From the NCBI RefSeq assembly GCF_029626105.1, contig NZ_JARUBH010000009.1:5518001-5582000 (forward strand): a DNA stretch of 64,000 nt, written 5' to 3'. The stretch's first letter is position 1, and the number at the start of each line of letters is the position of its first letter. Both the position numbers and the translations under genes were made by a program. Of the stretch, positions 16,164-24,024 are shown in pieces. The notes under the pieces were generated by a model. That model was not told the origin of the DNA. It was given only the letters and a program-made list of their open reading frames with translations, and ran no database searches. The stretch comes from Solwaraspora sp. WMMD792 (GTDB taxonomy: Bacteria; Actinomycetota; Actinomycetes; Mycobacteriales; Micromonosporaceae).

Positions 16164-18070
16164 CGGCGGTCCGCCGGGGCAGGTCCGCCGGCGGCGGAGC
16201 CGGCAACGGCGGCTGTCGGGGCTGCGAACGCGGCGGTGAACGCGGCCAGGCGGGCCTCGGACAGCGGAACCGACAGCCGCAGCAGCGCGCCCGGTGGGCC
16301 ACCGGGTGCCAGCGACGGCACCTGCTTGGCGAGCACACCTCGGGCGGCCAGGATCCGGCGTACCTCATCGTCACCGGGCAGGACCAGCCACGGCAGCCGG
16401 GGGTCGGTCGGCAGTGGGGTGAGACCGGCGGCGATCAACTGCTCCTCGACGTACGGCTTCACCTGTGCGATCCGGTCCCGCAGTGCGGCCAGCGGATCTT
16501 GCTGGGTGAGCAGCGCGGCCGCCAGGTCCAGGGCGAGTGCGCTGACCGCCAGCGGTGGCGCCACCTGCCGGACGACGTCGGCCAGGTCCGGGGCGGCGAC
16601 GGCGTACCCGACCCGCAGCCCGCCGGCGCAGAACCCCTTGGACATGCTGCGGATGACGACGGTGCCGGGCAGCTCCTCGGTGAGCGGGGCGGCGCTCTGG
16701 TCGGGCGGCAGGTAGGCACCGAGCGTCTCGTCGACGACCAGCACACTGCCGACCGTGGCGCAGGCCTGCGCGACCCGGCGCAGCTGGTCCCCGGTCCACA
16801 TCGGGCCGAGCAGGCCGGGCCGGTCGACGACGGTCAGCACCGGCCGGTGCTGGGTCACGGCGGCCACCGCGTCCGACGGGTCGCGCAGCGACGTGGCCCG
16901 GACCTGGCCGCCGGTGGCGCCGGGCAACTCCGGATGGCCGGCCACGTCGACCAGGACGGTGCCGCCGTCGCCCAGCCGGGCCAGCGCGTGCAGCAGGCCG
17001 GTGGCACCGGCGCCGGCGGTGACCCGTTCGGGCGGCAGCTGCCGGCCCGGCGGCCAGCGCAGGTACGCGGCGACGATGGGCGCGAGCCGCTGCCCGGCGT
17101 ACGGGTCGGCGAGGTCGTAGCGGCGTGCCCGCTGGATCGCGGCCGGCCCGGCGGGCAGCGCCGCCCACGCCGCGGCCAGCGCGGGTTCGACCGGTCCGGC
17201 CTCGTCGGGGGCGGCGCGCAGGTCAAGCGGCCCTGGGGCATGGCCGTCGCCGGGCAACGGGCCTGGTGGCGCTGGCGCGCGGTGGCCGTCGAGTGCCGAG
17301 GCCACCGTCGGTGCCGGTCTGGCGACGAACTGGACGTAGCGGGTGTCCATGGTCAGCGTGGCACCTGCGGTGAAGTCCGCGTCGGTCCGGGCCACGGCGA
17401 ACCCGGCACGGGTCAGCAGGGTGGCCACCTCGGTCGGGTGATAGAGCCGGACGTCGTCGGGCAGGACGGCGGTGGTGCCGTCCGGTCGGCGGACCTCGAC
17501 CCGGCCGCTGCTGCGTCCGGTGGCCGGGTCGTAGCGGCGCTGGAAGTGGAACGCGGTGCCGCCGATGTCCGCGCGGGCCTCGTCGCGGTAGTGCCGGGCG
17601 ATGGCGAGCACATTGGAGTGATCGAGGATGAGCAGACCGTCGGCGGGCAGCAGGCGGCGCACCGCGCGCAGCAGCCGGAGCTGGTCGGCGTCGGTTCCCC
17701 AGCCGAACGCCTGTACGCAGATGGCCGCGTCGACGTCGGGCAGCCCCCACCCGGGTGGCTGCGCGCCGAGCAGGTCCACCCGACGCAGGTCGAGGGTGAC
17801 ACCGGCGGCGTCGGCGGCGCTCGCGGCCCGCCGCAGCGCGTACCCGGACACGTCCACCCCGATGACGTCGAAGCCCTTGCGGGCCAGACCGACGGCGTGC
17901 CGGCCGACCCCGCAGCCCAGGTCGACCACCCGCCGGCCGGGGGCGTGGGTGGCCAGGACGTCCGCCAGGTAGGCGACCTCGGCGGCGGTGCGTTCGGCCG
18001 TGTACTCGTCGTCGGCGAACGTCCAGTAGTCGGCCGTGAAGTAGCACTCGTACCACGGGGTCGGCGGCAT
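16160..18070 (-). CDS. SAM methyltransferase - PLP aminotransferase fusion
   Basis: 636 residues. Residues 1-230 are a class I methyltransferase: motif I is VVDLGCGVGRHAVGLARKGF near 45-65, with GVDVSGYAL after it. Residues 270-600 are a fold-type I PLP enzyme of the HisC/aminotransferase I-II type: GAGATGLLHAL binds the cofactor phosphate, VVDETLGAYLP gives the Asp, and SMSKGFCAGGLRVGY near 474-488 has the Schiff-base Lys. The linker is Ala/Pro-rich. Together they could transaminate or decarboxylate an amino-acid unit and methylate it. ATG at 18070 follows the PP-loop stop by five bases. The fusion is uncommon and marks a specialised pathway. Confidence 0.82.
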   Translation of the reverse strand: MPPTPWYECYFTADYWTFADDEYTAERTAAEVAYLADVLATHAPGRRVVDLGCGVGRHAVGLARKGFDVIGVDVSGYALRRAASAADAAGVTLDLRRVDLLGAQPPGWGLPDVDAAICVQAFGWGTDADQLRLLRAVRRLLPADGLLILDHSNVLAIARHYRDEARADIGGTAFHFQRRYDPATGRSSGRVEVRRPDGTTAVLPDDVRLYHPTEVATLLTRAGFAVARTDADFTAGATLTMDTRYVQFVARPAPTVASALDGHRAPAPPGPLPGDGHAPGPLDLRAAPDEAGPVEPALAAAWAALPAGPAAIQRARRYDLADPYAGQRLAPIVAAYLRWPPGRQLPPERVTAGAGATGLLHALARLGDGGTVLVDVAGHPELPGATGGQVRATSLRDPSDAVAAVTQHRPVLTVVDRPGLLGPMWTGDQLRRVAQACATVGSVLVVDETLGAYLPPDQSAAPLTEELPGTVVIRSMSKGFCAGGLRVGYAVAAPDLADVVRQVAPPLAVSALALDLAAALLTQQDPLAALRDRIAQVKPYVEEQLIAAGLTPLPTDPRLPWLVLPGDDEVRRILAARGVLAKQVPSLAPGGPPGALLRLSVPLSEARLAAFTAAFAAPTAAVAGSAAGGPAPADRR

Positions 18071-18075
18071 GCTGG

Positions 18076-19290
18076 TCAGGACACGGTGGTGAGTTCGCGA
18101 CGGGCGAAGAAGTCGCAGACGTCGCAGAGGTCCGGTGCGTTGGCGACACCTTCCTGCTGCAGGTAGACCCCGCCGCAGACGCGGCAGGTCGCCTCCATGA
18201 AGGGGAACATGTAGCGCTGCATGTTCTCGAACGCGGAGAACATGTAGTAGTCGATGCCCGGCCACAGGTCGAGCAGATGGTCGGTCATTCCGTACGCCAG
18301 GGACCGCTCGTCGGGCCCGGTGGTGAACCGCCCCGGGGTGCCCTGTCGGTTCAGTTCCGGCGCGACCAGCTCCAGGTAGAGCGTCAGTTCCTTCTTGGTG
18401 ATCCGGTACAGCGGGAAGATGTACCGCAGGCCGCCGATCTGCCGGGTCGGGATGCCACCCATCCGGAATCCGCTGGTCATCCAGGTGACCATGCTGGCCA
18501 GCAGGTCGTCGGCGTTGAAGCCGAACGCCACCACCCCGGCGCCACGCGCGTGTGCCTCCTCCTCCAGCATCCGCCGCAGCACCTGGTGGCCGATGACCAT
18601 CGTCAGGTGGCTGCCCTCGTCGCTGACGATCTCGTTCATCGAGTCGACGAACGTGCCGCGTAGCCGGAACACCCGCTCCACGTCAGCCGCGGTGACGATG
18701 ACCTGCTCGATTCCGAGCCGTTCGCCGGAGGCACGGGCGGCCGCGAACGTCGCCGGCTCCTCCCAGTCGGGCAGGCCGGTGATGGTCACGGCCGTCATGT
18801 TCAGTGGCGGCAGCCGGTCCCTGGTCCGCTCCAGCAGGGTCAGGTAGGCGACGCTGTCCCGCCCGCCGGACAGCCCGACGATCACGTGGTCGCCGTCGCG
18901 CATCACCTCCCGGGACAGGACACTGTCGACGAACGCTTCTTCGACGTACTGGATGAAGGCGGGAGCGTCGAACTGCTCGCCCCGGACCTCGATGGCGCCC
19001 TTGTCGTCGAAAACGATGCTCTTGGTGTAAACCGGGTTGGGTACACCGTAGACCTGCCGTTTCGGGCGGCGCATCACATTCAGATCGTAATGCCGGACCT
19101 GCCGGACTTCGATGATGTCGTCGGCGCCGACAACCGTGGTGTCCTCCGACACCACCTGCCCATCGCGCCAGCTCAACACGGAGTTGACCGGGATGCCGTT
19201 GCGGCGTAACACGTCGACCAGAGGCTGCCCCGCCGTCGCAGCCAATTCCTCGGTCGTGCCGACCTTCGTGTGGTAATAGACTGACGCCAT
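18076..19290 (-). CDS. PP-loop (TtcA-like) ATPase with N-terminal beta-grasp domain
   Basis: 404 residues. Residues 1-70 resemble a ThiS/MoaD-like beta-grasp fold (LVDVLRRNGIPVNSVLSWRDG, then VVGADDIIEVRQVRHYD) but lack a terminal Gly-Gly. The PP-loop GLSGGRDSVAYL lies near 135-146, with GFNADDLLAS later as in TtcA/CtuA tRNA thiolases. The C-terminus has CRVCGG and CDVC, a four-Cys zinc or Fe-S site. Such enzymes adenylate a carbonyl or base and insert sulphur; relatives form thioamides in closthioamide and 6-thioguanine in natural-product pathways. Here it may thiolate a peptide or nucleotide intermediate. A TATGGT box six to seven bases before the ATG suggests a leaderless transcript. Confidence 0.8.
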   Translation of the reverse strand: MASVYYHTKVGTTEELAATAGQPLVDVLRRNGIPVNSVLSWRDGQVVSEDTTVVGADDIIEVRQVRHYDLNVMRRPKRQVYGVPNPVYTKSIVFDDKGAIEVRGEQFDAPAFIQYVEEAFVDSVLSREVMRDGDHVIVGLSGGRDSVAYLTLLERTRDRLPPLNMTAVTITGLPDWEEPATFAAARASGERLGIEQVIVTAADVERVFRLRGTFVDSMNEIVSDEGSHLTMVIGHQVLRRMLEEEAHARGAGVVAFGFNADDLLASMVTWMTSGFRMGGIPTRQIGGLRYIFPLYRITKKELTLYLELVAPELNRQGTPGRFTTGPDERSLAYGMTDHLLDLWPGIDYYMFSAFENMQRYMFPFMEATCRVCGGVYLQQEGVANAPDLCDVCDFFARRELTTVS

Positions 19291-19333
19291 TGTGCAACCA
19301 TAGATGCCCGCCGGTGTCCGGTACAGTGCGATG
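19291..19333. promoter_or_regulatory. Compact divergent promoter region, possibly leaderless both ways
   Basis: Only about 40 bp separate the PP-loop gene (minus) from the first FemAB-like gene (plus). On the minus strand TATGGT ends six bases before the ATG. On the plus strand TACAGT at 19322-19327 ends a few bases before ATGATG. No Shine-Dalgarno is seen for either. Two -10-like boxes this close to the starts fit leaderless mRNAs. No good -35 boxes were found. Confidence 0.35.
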
Positions 19334-20353
19334 ATGATCCGCTCCATCGTCGTCGAGCACTACGACGACCCCCGGGCGGCGTCACGGGCCGGGTGGGATG
19401 CGGTCGCCGGCAACGGTGACACACCGGTCTTCTATCAGGACGGCTACCTGTCGGCGTACCACGATGCGCCGCTCGCGCCGCTGGAGCGGCTCGGATACCT
19501 GGTGGCACGGGAACCGGCGGGACGGCCCGTGGCCGTCCTGCCGGTCGCGCTGCACCGGTTCGCCGACCCGATCGGCGGGCTCCGCCGCCTGCATCCCGGT
19601 ATCGAGCGGGACAGCGCGCTGCTCAGCCACGTCTGGCACTGCTACGACACCCAACTGCTCGGCGCGGTCACCCGCACCGACGTGGTCACCGAACTGCTGG
19701 ACACCCTGCGCCGGCTCGCCGACGACTGGGGGGCCCGCTGGTACGGGTTGGTCAATGTGGACTCGTCAGGCCCGACGGCGACCGCGCTCACCGCCGCCGG
19801 GCTGACCGGGCGGCACCTGGTGGACCGCTACTCCACCGACCTGACCGGCCTCACCTCGTACGAGGACTACCTTGCCCGACTGGCTCCCCGGCCCCGGGCC
19901 AACCTGCGCCGCAACGAGCGCCGGGCGGCGGACGCCGGTTTCGTCTGCGATGTGACCACACCGGACGGTGCGGACCTGGTCGAGATCGCCGAGCTGTGCG
20001 ACCGGACCGCCGCCCGCTTCGGCAACGCCGGTTTCTACCCAACCGAGACGTTCACCCGGTTCGTCACCGCCCTCGGCCCGGCCGCGCACGTGCTCCGCAT
20101 CCGCCAACGGGGCACGCTGGTCGCGGCCGGGGTGTGCCTGACCGACCAGTGCCGCTTCCACACCTGGACCTGCGGTGTCGAATACCGTGTCGACGGCAAC
20201 GCCAGCCCGTACGCGGCGCTGTTCACCGAGTCGGTCCGGCTGGCGCTGCGGCTGGGCCGCCCGATCCTGGAGGGCGGGCGCAGCAACGACGTGTTCAAGC
20301 GTCGGCACGGGCTGACCGCCCGCCGGCTCGACGCCTACGTGATGCGACTGTGA
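19331..20353 (+). CDS. FemAB/GNAT-like acyl or aminoacyl transferase 1
   Basis: 340 residues of the FemAB_like (peptidogalycan biosynthesis) / GNAT group. Typical segments are FYQDGYLSAY near the N-terminus, RPRANLRRNERRAADAGF (basic substrate helix), VLRIRQRGTLVAAGVCL and the terminal EGGRSNDVFKRRHGL near 315-330. Family members move aminoacyl or acyl groups onto amines, some from aminoacyl-tRNA. No signal peptide. It forms a two-gene plus-strand operon with the next transferase, which starts four bases before its stop. ATG at 19331; ATG at 19334 is equally possible. Donor and acceptor are unknown. Confidence 0.75.
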   Translation: MMIRSIVVEHYDDPRAASRAGWDAVAGNGDTPVFYQDGYLSAYHDAPLAPLERLGYLVAREPAGRPVAVLPVALHRFADPIGGLRRLHPGIERDSALLSHVWHCYDTQLLGAVTRTDVVTELLDTLRRLADDWGARWYGLVNVDSSGPTATALTAAGLTGRHLVDRYSTDLTGLTSYEDYLARLAPRPRANLRRNERRAADAGFVCDVTTPDGADLVEIAELCDRTAARFGNAGFYPTETFTRFVTALGPAAHVLRIRQRGTLVAAGVCLTDQCRFHTWTCGVEYRVDGNASPYAALFTESVRLALRLGRPILEGGRSNDVFKRRHGLTARRLDAYVMRL

Positions 20354-21507
20354 GCTACCGGCTGCGCGTGCATCCGGGCATCGCCCCGCAGTGGGAGCGG
20401 CTGGCCGCCGGCGGGCCGATGCTGACCACACCGGGCTGGCTGCGCGCGATGGCGGGCCGGCTCGGCGGGCGTACGCTCACCTTCGTCGTCGAACAGGGCG
20501 GCGCGGCATGCCTGGCCCTGCACGCCACCGTGCAGCCCGTCCCCCGCCCCGGTGAAGTGTTCGACCTGCACCACGTCCTGGTCAGTGAGGCTCCCGCGCT
20601 GCCGCTGACCGACGCGTCACGGGCCGCGCGAGCCGAGTTGTCGAGGCGGGCCGCACCCGAGCCGTCCCGCTGGACACCGAACCTGCTGGTGATGCTGCCC
20701 GGCTACGAATGCCTTCCCGTCGGGCCGGCGGCGACCAGCCCGGCCGCGCTCGCGGTCGCCGTCGACGGCATCCTGGACTGGGCCGCGGACGCCGGCATCG
20801 CGACGGTGGCGTTCCTCTACACCAGGCCGGAGGCGACAGCCCTGACCGGTGCCCTGTCCGCAGCCGGGTTCGTGGCGATGCCACTGTCACTGACCTGGGA
20901 GCTTCCGGTACCCAGCGGCGGGTTCGACGCCTATCTGGCGTCGCTGCCCCGCAAACGGGCAGCGGAAGCAGGGCGTGAGCTGGCCCGGCTCACCGCCAAC
21001 GGCGTACGGCTGCGTCATCTGCCCGCCGATGCGATCCCCCCGGTCGTGCCGGCGCTGGCCCGGCTACGCGGCCAGTTGGTCAGCAAGTACCGGGGCGGCT
21101 GTGACGAGGTGGCCGAGCGCGGCCGGCTGGAGTCGCTGCTGCACGACGTCGCCGACGGCCGCGCCCAGGTGGTCCTCGCCGACGCCGGGGACGCCGTCGT
21201 CGGGTTCGCGCTGTTCGCGCCGTTCGGTGACGAGTGGCAGTGCCTGGCCCTCGGCTACGACTACACCGACCGCCGGTCGCGGTTCGCGTACTTCGGCACG
21301 GCGTTCTACGCGGCGGTCCCCATCGCCTCGGCACAGGGCGCCCGCCGGATCGGCTACGGACAGGGCGCGGCGCGGGCCAAACAGGACCGGGGATGCGTCG
21401 GTACGCCGCTGACGGCCTGGCTGCACTCGACCGATCCTGAGCTGATGGCCACGGCGCGGGCCGCCGCATCGGCGACCGCCCTGATCCCTGGACAGCGAAC
21501 GTCCTGA
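20350..21507 (+). CDS. FemAB/GNAT-like acyl or aminoacyl transferase 2
   Basis: 385 residues with the same double-GNAT layout as its upstream neighbour but low identity to it. Recognisable parts are FDAYLASLPRKRAAEAGREL (the K-R rich helix before the second lobe), QVVLADAGDAVVGFALFAPF and GARRIGYGQGAARAKQDRG near the C-terminus. GTG start overlaps the upstream stop (GTGA), so translation is coupled. It converges on the NDK-like gene, whose stop lies 14 bp away. Likely works with transferase 1 on the same substrate. Confidence 0.72.
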   Translation: MSYRLRVHPGIAPQWERLAAGGPMLTTPGWLRAMAGRLGGRTLTFVVEQGGAACLALHATVQPVPRPGEVFDLHHVLVSEAPALPLTDASRAARAELSRRAAPEPSRWTPNLLVMLPGYECLPVGPAATSPAALAVAVDGILDWAADAGIATVAFLYTRPEATALTGALSAAGFVAMPLSLTWELPVPSGGFDAYLASLPRKRAAEAGRELARLTANGVRLRHLPADAIPPVVPALARLRGQLVSKYRGGCDEVAERGRLESLLHDVADGRAQVVLADAGDAVVGFALFAPFGDEWQCLALGYDYTDRRSRFAYFGTAFYAAVPIASAQGARRIGYGQGAARAKQDRGCVGTPLTAWLHSTDPELMATARAAASATALIPGQRTS

Positions 21508-21521
21508 TCCCGGCGTCGGCG

Positions 21522-22412
21522 TCACCGGCGCGGCGCAAACCGCCGTGAGGTGGCGAGCACCAGGCGTTCCCACGGGTCGAGCCGGGCGCCGTGGACCGCG
21601 AGGAGGTCCTGCACCCGGGCCGGGTCGGGTCCTGGCCGGTCGGGGGTGAACTCGGCGGCCAGGATCGGCGCGAGTGGATGCCCGCCGGCCAGCAGCCCGG
21701 CGGCCTTCTCGCCGGCTCCGGCGGCGGCGAGACCGCTGAGGTCACCAGCCAGCAGGTCGGCCGCGCTGCGGCGGGCGGAATCGGACAGCTCCGGCCAGGC
21801 CAGGGCGAGGACCCGGGCGCGCAGACCGGCCAGGACCTGCGGATATCCCCGGCGCTCGGCGGGAGCGCTCCGGCTGAGCAGATCGAGCAGGGTACGCAGG
21901 TCGGCCGGGTCGCCGCCGTCGTACCCCCCGGGCCCGTCGCCGGCTCCGCCGTCGAACCCGCCGTCGGTGAAGACCGCGCTCTCCCGCTGGGAGTCGGCAG
22001 GGGTGTCGGAGCTGTGCATCAGGGCCAGCATGACGTTGATGGAGCCGAGGTCGGCACGGATCGTGCCAGCGCTCGCGTCAGCGGGGTCGCTCGCCCCTTT
22101 GGCCAGGCGCAGCCGTGCATGGCTGGGGTGTCGCGGATCGGGCCGGACGTCGCGGACCAGAAGCGCCACCGTCGGGCCGAAGTCGAAGAGCTGGTCGACG
22201 AGACGGTAGAGGTACGCCTTCCACACCTGGGTGATGTTGCGTTCGTGGAACGCGTCCAGGTTGGCCGGCCGGTGCCACAGCACCCGCCACGCCACCGGTT
22301 GGAACCCCTGGGCGACCACCCGGTCCACGATCTGCCCGCCGAGGTGGCGGGCGAGGGCATCGGGGGCGAGCAGCATGAAGACCGTACGCTCCCAGTCGAC
22401 TGCTTCACTCAC
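21522..22412 (-). CDS. Nucleoside-diphosphate-kinase-like protein with C-terminal extension
   Basis: 296 residues; NDK family members have about 140. The NDK pattern is clear: RTVFMLLAPDALARHLGG (Kpn-loop region), GPTVALLV, GASDPADASAGTIRADLG (Arg of the active site), then NVMLALMHSSDTPADSQRE with the catalytic His near residue 132 and the conserved Glu. The Lys of the usual KPD is Ala, and there is an extra four-residue step before the His. Residues 150-296 are Gly- then Leu/Ala-rich and unrecognised. It may transfer phosphate to an unusual acceptor rather than a nucleoside diphosphate. GAAGGAG precedes the GTG start. It is the last visible gene of the 25.5 kb minus-strand operon. Confidence 0.75.
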   Translation of the reverse strand: MSEAVDWERTVFMLLAPDALARHLGGQIVDRVVAQGFQPVAWRVLWHRPANLDAFHERNITQVWKAYLYRLVDQLFDFGPTVALLVRDVRPDPRHPSHARLRLAKGASDPADASAGTIRADLGSINVMLALMHSSDTPADSQRESAVFTDGGFDGGAGDGPGGYDGGDPADLRTLLDLLSRSAPAERRGYPQVLAGLRARVLALAWPELSDSARRSAADLLAGDLSGLAAAGAGEKAAGLLAGGHPLAPILAAEFTPDRPGPDPARVQDLLAVHGARLDPWERLVLATSRRFAPRR

Positions 22413-22491
22413 GCGGAGGCTCCTTCGCGGCGGTGTGGTGCCGGGTGCGGCCCCGGACCTGCCGGTTGCCGCACCCGTCGTCTGTTTCAGG

Positions 22492-22548
22492 TCACCGCTT
22501 CTTCTTTTTCACGACCGGGCGCCGTGTGTGGACAGCTTGGCGGTTCAT
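22492..22548 (-). CDS. Tiny Lys/Arg-rich peptide 2 (18 residues)
   Basis: ATG at 22548 is preceded by AAGGAGG at ideal spacing. The frame reads MNRQAVHTRRPVVKKKKR and stops. It resembles the peptide at 22630-22695: both begin MNR, both have RRPxVKKK, 10 of 18 aligned residues are identical. Conserved sequence plus a near-perfect ribosome binding site argue for a real gene. It has no hydrophobic stretch. It could be a substrate scaffold or a minimal RiPP precursor for the enzymes encoded around it. Confidence 0.65.
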   Translation of the reverse strand: MNRQAVHTRRPVVKKKKR

Positions 22549-22629
22549 CCTGGCCTCCTTCCCGGGTGAGCGCCGGGTGATCCGTCGGTTGGCGGATCAG
22601 CGAGCGGGTGTGCGGCCGGCAAGGGATGG

Positions 22630-22695
22630 TCACTTGCGGGTGGTCGTCTTCTTCTTCACCCGCGGCCTGCGGCCGAACTTCATGTTCCGGTTCAC
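22630..22695 (-). CDS. Tiny Lys/Arg-rich peptide 1 (21 residues)
   Basis: GTG at 22695 lies six bases after GGGAGG. The frame encodes 21 residues: MNRNMKFGRRPRVKKK followed by three Thr, Arg, Lys and a TGA. Eleven of 21 residues are Lys or Arg or lie in the shared MNR / RRPxVKKK pattern with the second tiny peptide. It sits between the M16 peptidase and that second peptide in the same operon. An internal ATG (MKFGRR) is the alternative start. Function unknown; the doubled tiny genes look like paired peptide substrates. Confidence 0.62.
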   Translation of the reverse strand: MNRNMKFGRRPRVKKKTTTRK

Positions 22696-22749
22696 CCTTT
22701 CCCTCCCTTCAATCGGTAGGTGGTCTGCCGGGTGGGCCGCTGCGGGCTT

Positions 22750-24024
22750 TTACCCGCCAGCGGTCGCCACCACCAGTTGGTCCGCCATGGACACGGCGGC
22801 GTCGTGGACCTGCTGTGGGGTGGCAGCCGCGATCCGGTCGGCGTATTCGGCCACCGACCAGTCGACGCTGCCGCCCAGCAGAGCGTGCCGGCCCAGCAGG
22901 AGAGTCTCGTCGAGGGAAGTCTCGGCATCGAGTCGGACCAGCCCGGCAGCGCGTCGTCGGGCCACAGCCACGCGGGCGTCGCTCCAGCCGTCCGCCACCG
23001 CTGACCGTACGAGGTCGGCGGCGAGCCGGGCCACCTCGTCACGGTGCTCGACGGCGGTGGTGATCGCGATCCGCCAGACGCCGGTGTCGTGGTAACCGCT
23101 GAGGTCGCCCCAGATGTCGTAGGACAGCCCCAGATTGGTACGCAGTTGCTCGACGAGGACGGACGTGTTGCCCCCGGCGAACAGTTCCATCACCACCTCG
23201 GCGGCGGCGAGCCGCGGGTCGGCCAACGAAAACGCGGGTCCGCCGAGCACCACGGCCGCGGTGTCGCCGGGCAGCGGATGATCCAGCCGCCGGGACCGTA
23301 CGCCGGGAGCCATTGCCGGCAACGGGCTGGGGAGCGGGGACGGCTCGGCCGCGGGCCGGTCGGCGCGGGCGCTCTGGTGCGTTATGGACAGGCCGGCGAG
23401 GGCGCTTCGCGCCATCGCAGCGGTCACGGCGGCGGGGGTGACGCCGCCGGTGACCACGACGGCGACTCGTCCGGCCCGGACGTGGCGGCGGGACCAGGCG
23501 GTGACCTCGGCGGCGGTGAGCCGGAGCGCGTCGGCGGGGCTGCCGCCGACCGGCCGGCCCATCGGGTGGTCGCCGTACACGGCGGCGAAGAACACGTCGT
23601 GGACGATGTCTGTGGGGTCGGCTTCAGCCAGGCGCAGCTCCTCGATGACCACCCGACGTTCGGCCTCGACGAGGACCGGGTCGAACTCGGTGGCTGTCGC
23701 GGCCTCGGCGAGCAGGTCCAGTACGGCCAGCGCGTCCGCTGTCGGTACCCGCGCGTACAGGACGACGTAGTCGCGGGCGGTGGTCGCGTTGCCCTCGCCA
23801 CCGTACGACTCGATTTCGTCGATGACCCGCATCTTCCGGCCGGGCGGCACCGCCTGCATGACCAGGTGTTCGAACAGGTGGGCGGTGCCAGGTGAGGTTT
23901 CGTCGCGGGATCCGGCGAGGATCCACACCGACACGGTGGTGATCTCGGCACCCGGCCGGTGACGGGTCAGCACCCGGATGTCGTCGTCCAACGCCCGCCC
24001 GACGATCTCGGCGGCGGCGGTCAC
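22750..24024 (-). CDS. M16B-family zinc metallopeptidase
   Basis: 424 residues in two homologous halves. The inverted zinc motif HLFEH lies near residues 49-53 (AHLFEHLVM), and the downstream Glu is in ERRVVIEELRLAE near 125-135, so the catalytic half is complete. The C-terminal half has the usual non-catalytic R/Y region (LRTNLGLSYDIWGDLSGY). M16B peptidases occur in several peptide-natural-product clusters, where they process precursor peptides. The GTG start overlaps the nucleotidyltransferase-like gene stop (GTGA). Likely cleaves one or more of the small peptides encoded in this operon. Confidence 0.88.
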   Translation of the reverse strand: MTAAAEIVGRALDDDIRVLTRHRPGAEITTVSVWILAGSRDETSPGTAHLFEHLVMQAVPPGRKMRVIDEIESYGGEGNATTARDYVVLYARVPTADALAVLDLLAEAATATEFDPVLVEAERRVVIEELRLAEADPTDIVHDVFFAAVYGDHPMGRPVGGSPADALRLTAAEVTAWSRRHVRAGRVAVVVTGGVTPAAVTAAMARSALAGLSITHQSARADRPAAEPSPLPSPLPAMAPGVRSRRLDHPLPGDTAAVVLGGPAFSLADPRLAAAEVVMELFAGGNTSVLVEQLRTNLGLSYDIWGDLSGYHDTGVWRIAITTAVEHRDEVARLAADLVRSAVADGWSDARVAVARRRAAGLVRLDAETSLDETLLLGRHALLGGSVDWSVAEYADRIAAATPQQVHDAAVSMADQLVVATAGG

